The notes under the pieces: generated by a model
What the model was told of the DNA's origin: nothing
Databases searched by the model: none
Seen by the model: only the letters and a program-made list of their open reading frames with translations
Program-made: the position numbers and the translations under genes
DNA from: Deltaproteobacteria bacterium
GTDB lineage: Bacteria; Bdellovibrionota_C; UBA2361; SZUA-149; JADLFC01
Length of the DNA stretch: 41,355 bases
Assembly: GCA_020845775.1 (NCBI GenBank)
Contig: JADLFC010000095.1
Span: forward strand, 1 to 41,355
Direction of reading: 5' to 3'
Part shown: one piece after another, positions 6,515-14,583 of the stretch
Numbering within the stretch: position 1 is the stretch's first letter
Layout: every line of letters begins with the position of its first letter

Positions 6515-8788
6515 ATGCTGGAACCAGCCGTAGAAAAGCTCTTACAGGACGCAACTCAGGAGGCAATCACTCGCTCTAACGAGCTGGTCTGTCTCGAGCA
6601 CTTGCTCTATGCCATGCTAGAAGACGGCGAAGTAGCAGCTATCATTGAACACTGCGGAGCTCAGATAGCAGAAATAAGAAATAAGCTAGAAAGATTTTTT
6701 GACACTAAACTCGAGTCGACGCCTCCGTTTATGTCACTAGAGCCACAACAATCCCTTGCCTTTCAAAGAGTCCTCCAGAGAGCCATTTTGCACGTGCGTT
6801 ACTCTAGCAAGGATAAAGTCTCACCGGGAGATGTGTTGGCTGCAATTTTTACCGAGACCGATAGCCACGCCGTCTATTTTTTGCGCCAGGCAAATATATC
6901 CCGCCTCGACGTACTCGAGTGCATATCGCATGGCCCTGTTAGCACAAGCGACTTCAGCGATAGATACGACCACGTGGACGAAGGCGATGAATCGCTAAAC
7001 CTTAGCGACCGGCGGGCAAGTCCTTTGGAACAGTTCGCAATCGATCTAAACCAAAAGGCTCGCGATGAAAAAATAGATCCCCTTATAGGACGCGACAAAG
7101 AGATTAGTCGCTTAGTGCATGTTCTTTGTCGGCGCAACAAAAATAATCCCATATTGGTTGGCGATCAGGGCGTTGGCAAGACTGCGATTGTTGAAGGATT
7201 CGCCCGAAAACTAGTAGCCGGAGAAGTTCCCAAGCATTTGTCCACATGTCAAATTTTCGCACTCGATCTAGGGGCACTGCTTGCCGGGACGAAATATAGA
7301 GGCGATTTCGAGGCCCGCTTTAAGGCAGTCATTCAGGCATTAGAGAAAATTCCAAACGCCATTCTCTTCATTGACGAAATTCACACCGTAGTCGGTGCGG
7401 GAGCGACCTCCGGTGGCACGATGGATGCGGCCAATCTGCTTAAACCAATACTTTCCTCACGCGAGCTTCGGATTGTCGGCAGCACGACATATGAGGAATA
7501 TAAGAACGTCTTTGAGAAGGATCGAGCCCTTGCTAGGCGTTTTTCGAGAATTGAGATTTTAGAACCGAGCGTAACAGACGCGATTGAAATTCTAAAGGGC
7601 CTTAAATCGCGCTTTGAGGCACATCACCATGTGCGGTATTCGCTTTCCGCAATCAAAGGCTGCGCAGAGCTATCCGAAAAATACCTCCGCGAACGCCTAT
7701 TGCCCGATAAGGCCATTGATGTCATGGACGAAGCAGGGGCAGCGCTACGCCTATCGTCATCAGACGAAAGAGAGCGAATCGTTCGTTTGTCACATATAGA
7801 GAAAGTCATTTCCGATATGGCTCGAATACCAGCGCAGACCGTTAGCACTACTGAGGCAGATAAACTTAAAAACTTAGAAACTAACCTAAAGCAAGTTGTT
7901 TTCGGGCAGGACCGCGCCATTGCAGCTTTGGCTCAAGCAATTAGGCGTGCACGAGCCGGGCTTTCGCAAGAAAACAAGCCAGTTGGGTCGTTCTTGTTCG
8001 TCGGCCCAACTGGCGTAGGCAAGACGGAAGTGAGCAGGCAGCTAGCGGAGATCCTGGGCGTTGAGTTAGTGCGCTTTGACATGAGCGAGTATATGGAGAA
8101 GCACTCCGTTGCGCGTCTCATCGGAACACCCCCGGGGTATGTTGGCTTTGAACAAGGTGGACTGCTCACGGATGCGATAATGCGAAATCCGCACTCGGTA
8201 CTTCTGTTAGACGAGATTGAAAAAGCCCATCCAGATCTATTCAATATTCTGCTCCAAGTCATGGATCACGCCACACTTACGGATCACAACGGCAAGAAGG
8301 CATGTTTTCGCAACGCGATTATAATCATGACATCAAATGTCGGCTCCGAGAATTTAAGTGGCCAAGCTATAGGCTTTGGCAACGAAGCTAGACAAGTGGA
8401 TCAAAGCTCGATAAACAAGACATTTCGTCCAGAATTTAGAAATCGCCTGGACATGGTGGTAAAATTTGAGCCTCTTAAACCAGAAACGGTAGAGCATATC
8501 GTAGACAAGTTTATTGCCGAAATAGATAGCAAACTTCTAAACAAGAAAGCCTCTATTGTCGTAACCCCTGAAGCGCGCTCGTGGCTAGCAAGGCAGGGTT
8601 ATAGCCCGGAATATGGGGCACGTTCCATTCACCGCTTGATTCAAGAAAAAATTAAAGACCCACTGGCCGACGAACTGCTGTTTGGCCAATTGAGACAAGG
8701 CGGCCTAGTCACCGTAAGACTTGAAGGAGAAGATATTAAACTCGCCGTTGAACAAAACGCCGAGAAAAAAGCAACTGTTAAAAGTTAG
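6515..8788 (+). CDS. clpA: ATP-dependent Clp protease ATP-binding subunit ClpA
   Basis: Hexameric AAA+ unfoldase that threads substrates into ClpP. The 757 aa match the ClpA length. There is an N-terminal Clp_N double repeat (about 1-140) and a first AAA+ domain, Walker A GDQGVGKT (216-223) and Walker B FIDE (285-288). The second AAA+ has Walker A GPTGVGKT (497-504) and Walker B LLLDE (563-567). No long coiled-coil M-domain is present between them, which separates it from ClpB. An IGF tripeptide (619-621) sits at the ClpP-docking loop position, so it should work with ClpP, which is not in this window. The first Walker A has DQ where EP is usual. It follows clpS after one base. Confidence 0.96.
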   Translation: MLEPAVEKLLQDATQEAITRSNELVCLEHLLYAMLEDGEVAAIIEHCGAQIAEIRNKLERFFDTKLESTPPFMSLEPQQSLAFQRVLQRAILHVRYSSKDKVSPGDVLAAIFTETDSHAVYFLRQANISRLDVLECISHGPVSTSDFSDRYDHVDEGDESLNLSDRRASPLEQFAIDLNQKARDEKIDPLIGRDKEISRLVHVLCRRNKNNPILVGDQGVGKTAIVEGFARKLVAGEVPKHLSTCQIFALDLGALLAGTKYRGDFEARFKAVIQALEKIPNAILFIDEIHTVVGAGATSGGTMDAANLLKPILSSRELRIVGSTTYEEYKNVFEKDRALARRFSRIEILEPSVTDAIEILKGLKSRFEAHHHVRYSLSAIKGCAELSEKYLRERLLPDKAIDVMDEAGAALRLSSSDERERIVRLSHIEKVISDMARIPAQTVSTTEADKLKNLETNLKQVVFGQDRAIAALAQAIRRARAGLSQENKPVGSFLFVGPTGVGKTEVSRQLAEILGVELVRFDMSEYMEKHSVARLIGTPPGYVGFEQGGLLTDAIMRNPHSVLLLDEIEKAHPDLFNILLQVMDHATLTDHNGKKACFRNAIIIMTSNVGSENLSGQAIGFGNEARQVDQSSINKTFRPEFRNRLDMVVKFEPLKPETVEHIVDKFIAEIDSKLLNKKASIVVTPEARSWLARQGYSPEYGARSIHRLIQEKIKDPLADELLFGQLRQGGLVTVRLEGEDIKLAVEQNAEKKATVKS

Positions 8789-8815
8789 CAATACAAGACG
8801 CGATAGACCAGTGAT

Positions 8816-9052
8816 TCACAGATTAAAAAATGCCTTCATCTGATCCATAAGGACATCAAACTGCTCGTCTTCAATTAAGTCGAGCCTATATTCATTAATT
8901 ACCCTTATCATAATGTGATCATTCCACTCATCCCAGGCTTCTTTGGAAACTTTCTCGAAAATCTCCCGACCAAGCTCGCCCTCGATAGGAACTGATTCCA
9001 AACCGGGCAGCTCTTTGCCATAACGACTACAAATGACAACTCGCTCAGACAT
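8816..9052 (-). CDS. yggX: YggX-family Fe(2+)-trafficking / oxidative damage protection protein
   Basis: Small cytosolic protein linked to iron handling and protection of Fe-S enzymes. Family hallmarks are visible: a near-N-terminal single Cys (VVICSRYGKELPGL), the GELGREIFEKVSKEAWDEW block (about residues 25-43), and a VINEYRLDL helix followed by DVLMDQMKAFF. At 78 aa it is a little shorter than the usual 85-95. It lacks the C-terminal GYTP-like tail of enterobacterial YggX. AAGGGA lies about 11 bases before the ATG. It is convergent with clpA (27-base gap) and divergent from the ureohydrolase. I am fairly sure of the family. The biochemical role in this organism is assumed from it. Confidence 0.85.
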   Translation of the reverse strand: MSERVVICSRYGKELPGLESVPIEGELGREIFEKVSKEAWDEWNDHIMIRVINEYRLDLIEDEQFDVLMDQMKAFFNL

Positions 9053-9186
9053 ATAAATATTATTCCCTTATAATTCAAGCATCAGTTATATCATTTACAT
9101 ACTATCTAGCTCAAACAGAAAAGTCTAGTATCTCAAAACATCGCATTGGCATCCTAACGCATATACATAATCACTTAGAAAAAAAC

Positions 9187-10005
9187 ATGTCGATAGTGAA
9201 ATTAATTGGAGCACCCTATGACGTTGGTTGCAGATCGGAAACTGCTACAGCAATAGATCAAAAAAACGGCCCAAAAGCACTGCGCAGCGCAATCAGTCGA
9301 ATGACTCGTGGATTGAATGTGCCACTTGATTTTGACGATGTCGGCGACATTATTTGCGACAACACAGTTCTAGCAGTATTAAAAAGCGTCGAGGAAACAT
9401 TTTTAAGAGTTCACTTAAAAAAAGCTCTGCCGCTAATTATTGGCGGAGCACACACTCTGACACTCGGCGCACTGCGTGCAGCAAAAAAAATAAACCCTAA
9501 ATTTTCCCTAATTTACATCGACGCCCATGGGGATATAATGCCTCACAGTGAAATTAATTATGGTTCTTTTCTGCACTATGCGATTAAAGAAAAAACTATC
9601 TTACCTCAGCAGATAGGCTTTGTAGGCACTAGACTTCTAGAACGCGAAGAATTGGAGACGATAGGTAGAGAAAACATTTTCAACCTGACTTCCCTATCCG
9701 TCGAAGAATACGGAATCGTTAGCACAATTGAGAAGATAAAAGCATCGCTCCCTACACCCTACTACATAAGCATAGACCTAGATTCATTAGACCCAAGCGT
9801 AGCTCCTGGCGTGTCCGCACCATATCCTGGCGGCCTAAGCTTCCGCGAGCTATTATTCCTGACTAGAGAACTTACAAAATGCCACGTCCTAGGAATAGAT
9901 ATAGTTGAACTTTCTCCCATAAACGACATCAATAATCAAACCGCAAATCTTGCCGCCACACTTGTGCTGTCTCTCGCAACTACAGTGTGTTCAATATCTA
10001 GATAG
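9187..10005 (+). CDS. Ureohydrolase (arginase/agmatinase/formiminoglutamase family)
   Basis: Predicted dinuclear-manganese hydrolase acting on a guanidino or formimino group. All six metal ligands of the family are visible: His89 (GGAHTLTLG), Asp112-His114-Asp116 (DAHGD), Asp197 and Asp199 (SIDLDSLDP). The later family block APYPGGLS (211-218) and GIDIVELSP (236-244) are present. The loop that usually reads SHGTPFRR in agmatinases or SGNxHG in arginases is instead EINYGSFLHYA (about 122-132), so the substrate cannot be assigned. At 272 aa it is slightly short for the family (290-310). It stands alone, with no arginine or polyamine gene beside it. Confidence 0.85.
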   Translation: MSIVKLIGAPYDVGCRSETATAIDQKNGPKALRSAISRMTRGLNVPLDFDDVGDIICDNTVLAVLKSVEETFLRVHLKKALPLIIGGAHTLTLGALRAAKKINPKFSLIYIDAHGDIMPHSEINYGSFLHYAIKEKTILPQQIGFVGTRLLEREELETIGRENIFNLTSLSVEEYGIVSTIEKIKASLPTPYYISIDLDSLDPSVAPGVSAPYPGGLSFRELLFLTRELTKCHVLGIDIVELSPINDINNQTANLAATLVLSLATTVCSISR

Positions 10006-10087
10006 CAGCTTGTGCTACGCTAAGTCACTGATATTACAGATCTAAAAAGCGGGATCGCAAAAATAAGCACTAATTAGCGTCAAAATA

Positions 10088-10114
10088 TAAAGCTTATGGA
10101 TTTTATGCCGATTA
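10088..10114 (+). promoter_or_regulatory. Sigma-28 (FliA) type flagellar promoter
   Basis: TAAAGCTT (10088-10095), exactly 11 bases, then GCCGATTA (10107-10114). The FliA consensus is TAAAGTTT-N11-GCCGATAA, so each half matches 7 of 8 bases with the exact spacing. It lies about 120 bases upstream of the flagellin ATG at 10234. The intervening leader contains a run of seven T at about 10174-10180 and no riboswitch that I recognise. Confidence 0.8.
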
Positions 10115-10233
10115 GGTATAATTAAGACTCGTCTGAGCCTTAGATCCGTTGGAGATCGATAGGGAAAGTTTCGTTTTTTTAAATGTAGCTCTGCTCTGAC
10201 TCAGTCTAATTTCGCTAGAATAGGTATGAAATA

Positions 10234-11055
10234 ATGTCGCTTACCATTCAGTCAAATATAAACTCCCTTAAAGCTAATAAGGAGTTAAATAAGCAAGAAG
10301 CTGCATTAAAAAAGAGCTTCGAAAAGCTTTCTACGGGAAAAGAGATCAACAAAGCTTCTGATAATCCGGCAGCGCTTGCCATTGCCATGGAGCTTCTCAC
10401 CGACGCTGACACGTCGACGGTTGCGGCGCGAAATATTAGCGATGCTGTATCCGTTACCAATATCGTGGATAGCTCTTTAGAAACTGCTAGCGACATAACT
10501 TTGCGAATGAGGGAACTCGCAACTCAAGCCTCAAACGGAACATATAGCAATGAACAAAGAGAAGCACTAAATGACGAATTTCAGTCTCTTTCTGCAGAAT
10601 TGGATCGAATTGCTCAAACCACTGAATTTAACGACCAACAATTACTGAGCACCGATGGCAGCATCTCTTTGCAAATCGGAACAGATGGAGATGTGTCCTC
10701 ACAGATTTCTTTACCGCTTAAAGCCGTAAGCAGCTCCTCCCTTGGTTTAGGGAGCACAGATATCTCAACTCAGGCAAATGCTACGCAGGCTCTCTCTAGC
10801 ATTGAGTCTGCAAGCGAAACGCTAACTGATGCCCGTAGCGACGTGAATGTAGTAGCAAACCAACTAAGTTTTACCTTTGAAAGCCTTCAAGTCTCTGAAC
10901 AAAACAAAAGAGACGCGGCGAGTCGAATACTAGATGCAGACATAGCGACGGAAAGTGCTAATCTTGTAACAAATCAGATTCGTGAAAAGGCAGCCCTGGC
11001 AGTTAAAGCACAAGCGAATATCATGCCCGAACTCGCTCTAAAACTCCTAAGCTAA
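10234..11055 (+). CDS. fliC: Flagellin
   Basis: Filament subunit exported by the flagellar type III apparatus. The N-terminal D0/D1 helices (SLTIQSNINSLKANKELNKQ, then KLSTGKEINKASDNPAALAIA and LRMRELATQASNGTYS) are typical. So is the C-terminal D1/D0 (AASRILDADIATESANLV to AQANIMP and a final LLS). At 273 aa it is a minimal flagellin: only about 60 Ser/Thr-rich residues separate the two conserved ends, so the variable D2/D3 domains are missing. The canonical RLSSGLRINSAADDAAG segment is altered to KLSTGKEINKASDNPAA. A sigma-28 type promoter precedes it. No other flagellar structural gene lies in the window. Its stop overlaps the convergent RsbW-like gene by nine bases. Confidence 0.93.
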   Translation: MSLTIQSNINSLKANKELNKQEAALKKSFEKLSTGKEINKASDNPAALAIAMELLTDADTSTVAARNISDAVSVTNIVDSSLETASDITLRMRELATQASNGTYSNEQREALNDEFQSLSAELDRIAQTTEFNDQQLLSTDGSISLQIGTDGDVSSQISLPLKAVSSSSLGLGSTDISTQANATQALSSIESASETLTDARSDVNVVANQLSFTFESLQVSEQNKRDAASRILDADIATESANLVTNQIREKAALAVKAQANIMPELALKLLS

Positions 11056-11562
11056 CTTCTTAAGCAGCTTAACGCTATTTCCCTTATCATTAAACAAAAC
11101 CTGGTCAAACTCCTTATTTACCATCGCTAACCCGCGACCGTGTAGCTTTAGCAACACGGTTGGATCTACAATAGGTTCTGGGACATCTTGCCAATTAAAC
11201 CCTTCACCATCGTCCTCAACCACACAGCAGAACTCTGTAGGGCTAATATCAACTATCACTCTAATCTTTAATCCATGCGCTATCGCACGCGAGCTGCGTT
11301 CACTAAGAAGCTGTTCAAACGCATCATTCTCCAGAGCCGCAGTCTTTTCTTCATAGCTAATGCCTAAATTTCCGTGCTCTAGTGCATTGCGAAGCACTTC
11401 TGAGATTACCACCTCCACACGACCTAACTCGCGATAAGAAATGAGGCCGTTTAGCAAACTAGATATTATTTTAACCGTAGGGGTAATTATCTTACTAGAG
11501 CTAATTAAACATAGCTCAAGTCGCGCATGATCAAATATGTCACAAGCTGTCTTACAACCCAT
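11047..11562 (-). CDS. RsbW-like anti-sigma serine/threonine kinase (HATPase)
   Basis: GHKL-fold ATP-binding protein of the anti-sigma/serine kinase type. Such proteins bind and inhibit a sigma factor, or phosphorylate an anti-anti-sigma STAS protein. The N-box is in EVVISEVLRNALEHGN (about 50-65), with Glu55 and Asn59. The G1 box is EDDGEGF (116-122) and the G2 box HGRGLAMV (141-148). An unusual insertion of about 30 residues (about 68-98) sits between the N-box and the following strand. There is no membrane segment or phospho-acceptor His domain. It is 171 aa. The start codon lies only 20 bases after the encoded CCA end of tRNA-Pro on the same strand. Its partner is unknown; two sigma-70-like genes lie 3.5-5 kb away. 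Confidence 0.82.
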   Translation of the reverse strand: MGCKTACDIFDHARLELCLISSSKIITPTVKIISSLLNGLISYRELGRVEVVISEVLRNALEHGNLGISYEEKTAALENDAFEQLLSERSSRAIAHGLKIRVIVDISPTEFCCVVEDDGEGFNWQDVPEPIVDPTVLLKLHGRGLAMVNKEFDQVLFNDKGNSVKLLKKLA

Positions 11563-11582
11563 TCCATTTCCATAAGGGATAT

Positions 11583-11659
11583 TGGTCGGGGTGAGAGGAT
11601 TTGAACCTCCGGCCCACGGTTCCCAAAACCGTTGCGCTACCAGGCTGCGCTACACCCCG
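11583..11659 (-). tRNA. tRNA-Pro (anticodon UGG)
   Basis: Read on the minus strand, the 77-base sequence folds as a cloverleaf. The acceptor arms are CGGGGTG and CACCCCG. The D-loop is AGCGCAGCCTGGTAGCGC. The anticodon stem ACGGT/ACCGT encloses TTTGGGA with anticodon TGG, and the T-arm is GGAGGTTCAAATCCTC. The discriminator A is followed by a genome-encoded CCA (11583-11585). It lies between rdgB and the RsbW-like gene, all on the same strand, with 20 bases to the next start codon. Confidence 0.97.
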
Positions 11660-11712
11660 TAATTCCGATTCCGCTGGCAAACAAACCTATTTCTCTCATA
11701 TTAACTTTAATG

Positions 11713-12369
11713 TCAAATACATTCATTCGTAACTTTGGCAAACAATCTCTCAGCCGCCATGGCACGGAATCCTTTCTCGCATGTAACTTCGAACTCGACT
11801 TGAGCGAGCGTAGCGTTTAGACTGTCGATCCAAACAATCGGATCATAGCCAAAACCCCCATTCCCCAGGGGTTTATCTAAAATGCACCCCTTAAGCGAGG
11901 ATTGAACTTCGAACTTCTTCCCATCCGGGAAAAGCAATACCAGCGCGCAAACGTAATGAGCAGTTCTGTTCTTATTACCAGTCTCAACTTCGACCAATTT
12001 TAGTTCGTCAACGAGCGCCGTCATGCGCTCTGTATAAGTAGCATTTACACCTAGATAGCGAGCCGATCTTAGACCGGGTCGACCGCCCAAAGCTTCAACT
12101 TCTAAACCAGAATCGTCCCCAATAGCCGCCATGCCCGTAAAATTAAGAGCCGCAACTGCTTTTAAGAAGGCGTTCTCCATGTATGAACTGCCAGACTCAA
12201 TAATTTCGGGCATGGGTCCCAGGTTCTTAATTTTGCAGGCAGCATCTAAGGAAATCAGCTTAACTCCAAAGCGCCTTGCTACAGCATTTAATTCCAAATA
12301 CTTATGATTATTCGTCGTCGCCACGACGATGGGATCTTGCTCAAGGGATAAGGCTGTACGGAAACTCAT
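11713..12369 (-). CDS. rdgB: XTP/dITP diphosphatase (RdgB/HAM1 family)
   Basis: House-cleaning pyrophosphatase that hydrolyses non-canonical purine nucleoside triphosphates (ITP, XTP) to monophosphates and pyrophosphate. Motifs are VVATTNNHKYLEL (N-terminal substrate loop, usually ATGNxxK), ESGSSYMENAFLKA, GDDSGLEVEALGGRPGLRSARY (catalytic Asp region) and GNGGFGYDPI. The usual SHR motif near the C-terminus appears as EKGFRAMA, where His is replaced by Phe. That is a noteworthy difference in the base-recognition segment. It is 218 aa, slightly long because of an N-terminal extension of about 12 residues. It is co-directional with tRNA-Pro and the RsbW-like gene, and divergent from the DUF4124 gene. 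Confidence 0.9.
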   Translation of the reverse strand: MSFRTALSLEQDPIVVATTNNHKYLELNAVARRFGVKLISLDAACKIKNLGPMPEIIESGSSYMENAFLKAVAALNFTGMAAIGDDSGLEVEALGGRPGLRSARYLGVNATYTERMTALVDELKLVEVETGNKNRTAHYVCALVLLFPDGKKFEVQSSLKGCILDKPLGNGGFGYDPIVWIDSLNATLAQVEFEVTCEKGFRAMAAERLFAKVTNECI

Positions 12370-12390
12370 ATAAGAATTTATAGCTAACGC

Positions 12391-12419
12391 TTGTTTCTCA
12401 CTGGAGAGATCACTATACT
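12391..12419 (+). promoter_or_regulatory. Candidate sigma-70 promoter for the DUF4124 gene
   Basis: TTGTTT (12391-12396), a 17-base spacer and TATACT (12414-12419). The -10 matches 5 of 6, the -35 three of 6, and spacing is ideal. Transcription would start about 70 bases before the ATG at 12495. Visual match only. Confidence 0.35.
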
Positions 12420-12494
12420 CATTATAGCTCTTTAGGAAAACACTTGTTCCAGCGCTTTTCCTAGCAGCTACTTTGGCATAAATAGACAGGTATT

Positions 12495-12875
12495 ATGACT
12501 TTGGCTTTTCGCGCAATATTAATCGCCGTTTTATCAGCATACAGCTTGCCCTATTCTGCACATGCGGAAGATGTTTACTCGTGGAAGGACGAGCGCGGCA
12601 ATACGTTTTTTGGCAGCACCCCGCCACACACTGCGGTCTCTGTGAGCAAACTAAATTCTCCTAGCATCTCTCGCTATTCGACAAAAAAAGTTCTTTCCGG
12701 CTACAGCTCCAATAAATCGCAGACAGAACTTGAGATTACCGACATAAAAGCAGACGACTTTGACATGAGAACTGCGCAAGAAATACCGGACACTACGACG
12801 GAGATAGTGGATACACCTCAAACAACACAAGCTTCTCAGTCTCTTGATCTACCAGACGACCACCAGAGGCAATGA
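12495..12875 (+). CDS. DUF4124 domain protein, secreted
   Basis: The 126-aa product starts with a signal peptide (about 1-24, ending SAHA before EDVYSW). It continues with the short DUF4124 domain: VYSWKDERGNTFFGSTPP resembles the family pattern of Trp-x-Asp-x-x-Gly-x-x-xFs-x-xPP. The remainder (about 50-126) is Ser/Thr/Asp/Gln-rich and probably disordered. Function is unknown; family members are periplasmic or envelope-associated in proteobacteria. The last 83 bases overlap the 3' end of the convergent glycosyltransferase gene, in a different frame on the other strand. Confidence 0.75.
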   Translation: MTLAFRAILIAVLSAYSLPYSAHAEDVYSWKDERGNTFFGSTPPHTAVSVSKLNSPSISRYSTKKVLSGYSSNKSQTELEITDIKADDFDMRTAQEIPDTTTEIVDTPQTTQASQSLDLPDDHQRQ

Positions 12876-14583
12876 CATGAAAAGGCAGCCTATTTGAGCT
12901 AGGGTTTGCCACATTTGTTTCAAACCAAGCACGACGTGCTAAATACAACCCAGGGGTTCGCAATGGCTCATCGGGACTAAGCATTACGACATTGCGCCTA
13001 AAATAAAAGAAAAAACCATCGAAGGATTCATCCATTACGTGCTTTACAAAACGAATGTCCTGTTCATGAGATACTCTTTCCCTTACCTCTTCTGCAAACC
13101 CTCTATAGGTGTGCGTTACTCCTTTAAGCGCAATGCCCGTGTTTACTAGCACTAAGAGCAGTTGCAGGAAGACAAAAATAGCCAAGGCCACAAACTCTAG
13201 CCTTGCACGTAAAAAACCTCTGAACCAAAAAAAAAGTGATAGAGCTAAAAAGAGAACGACATATGTGATAATAATCCCTAAATGGCTTTCCAACACAACC
13301 GACAGAGCTGCCATTAAGTCATCAAATCTGTTATCGCCATTAATCGAGCTAAAACTTTCTGCAATAGAAAACGCGCTCGGATTAGCATAGATGGAATACA
13401 CACCTACCACAAACAGAAGGGCTATCAGCCATACTAGAACTCCTGCTGCAAACCTAGGTTTACTTAAAACCTCGCTAGCGCTTCGGCCCGCAAGGTATTC
13501 CTTAAACCGACACAACACAACCGTTAAAGTCATCGCCATGGCTGGCAATAGTGGCAAAAGATAAGCCCTACGCTTTCCTACTGCGACGCTAAAAAAAACA
13601 ACACCTATAAGAAACCAAATTAACCCAACGCCATGTAAAAAATTATCTCCTGAAATCGGTTCACGCCAGGCAAAGGTTTTTACGGAAAAATCGAATTGGC
13701 GAATTTTTTTTGCCAGAAGATACATTAAATAGGCGACAAAGACGAATGACCAAGGAGCTGCTTGGCCGAACACATGTGGAACATAAAACCAAAACGGCTT
13801 TGCGACGATGCCATCTGCGCCAATAAACCGCTGAAAGTTTTCAAAATAAATTTGCCGCGACACAAACGCGCTATCTTGTTTTAATGCCGCAAATAGATAC
13901 CACGGCAATGGAATGACAATAGCGAATATCCACCCTGGATTAAGAAGGGCCCAAACTCCCCTAAATCCACGATACACAAAGGCAACTGACGCTATCACTA
14001 TAGCAGGCAAAACCAAACCCAAGGGCCCCTTGGTCAAAAAAGCAAGCCCAGCTAGAATCCCTACAAGAATGTAACGAGATGTGGGTATTCTATTATTCTG
14101 CGGATTTTCGCAGTTGAGCGTACCATAGAACGCACCTAGCCACGCACAAATGCTGGCAGTAGCGAAAAAGCAAAATAACATGTCAACTCGTCCATCCTGC
14201 GCTAGATGTACAAATCCATATGTAGAAAGCAGTATGAGAGCTCCAACCAAACCGCTTCTAACTCCACATAAAGAGCTAATGAAATTATACAGCACGAGCA
14301 CAGAGGAAATTGCAGCAATACAGGAGATCGCACGCAATCCAAATTCCTCATAATTACCAGACATAACTGCCCAAGCAGCGCTTAACCAGTGGAACAGTAT
14401 TGGTTTGGAAGGAATAATGTGTCCATTTCTAAGCGGCAAGAGAATGCTGCCGCCATTTAATATTTGATTGACAACCACACCCTCGCGGGCCTCAGATACC
14501 TGAAATACAGGCGAAAGGCCGAGAAGAGGAAATAACAACAAAACGGCAATTAAAGCTACAGCAATACTAGGAATATAGCGCAA
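12793..14583 (-). CDS. GT39-family (ArnT/PMT-like) membrane glycosyltransferase
   Basis: Inner-membrane enzyme that would transfer a sugar from a polyprenyl-phosphate donor, often to lipid A or a protein. About a dozen hydrophobic helices fill the 596 aa. The first periplasmic loop has the PMT_2 pattern: SEAREGVVVNQILNGG, then KPILFHWLSAAW, and DGRVDMLFCF with acidic residues expected near the active site. A soluble domain of about 110 residues follows the last helix (from about 485). The specific donor and acceptor cannot be read from sequence. ArnT-like lipid A modification is a guess supported only by family and by the lpxB/msbA genes 7 kb away. Its 3' end overlaps the DUF4124 gene by 83 bases. 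Confidence 0.8.
   Translation of the reverse strand: MRYIPSIAVALIAVLLLFPLLGLSPVFQVSEAREGVVVNQILNGGSILLPLRNGHIIPSKPILFHWLSAAWAVMSGNYEEFGLRAISCIAAISSVLVLYNFISSLCGVRSGLVGALILLSTYGFVHLAQDGRVDMLFCFFATASICAWLGAFYGTLNCENPQNNRIPTSRYILVGILAGLAFLTKGPLGLVLPAIVIASVAFVYRGFRGVWALLNPGWIFAIVIPLPWYLFAALKQDSAFVSRQIYFENFQRFIGADGIVAKPFWFYVPHVFGQAAPWSFVFVAYLMYLLAKKIRQFDFSVKTFAWREPISGDNFLHGVGLIWFLIGVVFFSVAVGKRRAYLLPLLPAMAMTLTVVLCRFKEYLAGRSASEVLSKPRFAAGVLVWLIALLFVVGVYSIYANPSAFSIAESFSSINGDNRFDDLMAALSVVLESHLGIIITYVVLFLALSLFFWFRGFLRARLEFVALAIFVFLQLLLVLVNTGIALKGVTHTYRGFAEEVRERVSHEQDIRFVKHVMDESFDGFFFYFRRNVVMLSPDEPLRTPGLYLARRAWFETNVANPSSNRLPFHVIASGGRLVDQETEKLVLFEVYPLSPS

Noticed and set aside
9151-9170. Possible sigma-54 site upstream of the ureohydrolase
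   Set aside because: GG and GC are separated by nine bases instead of the required ten, and other consensus bases are poor.
10115-10233. Riboswitch in the flagellin leader
   Set aside because: I compared it by eye with the c-di-GMP-I consensus and found no match; only a T-run and weak stems are visible.
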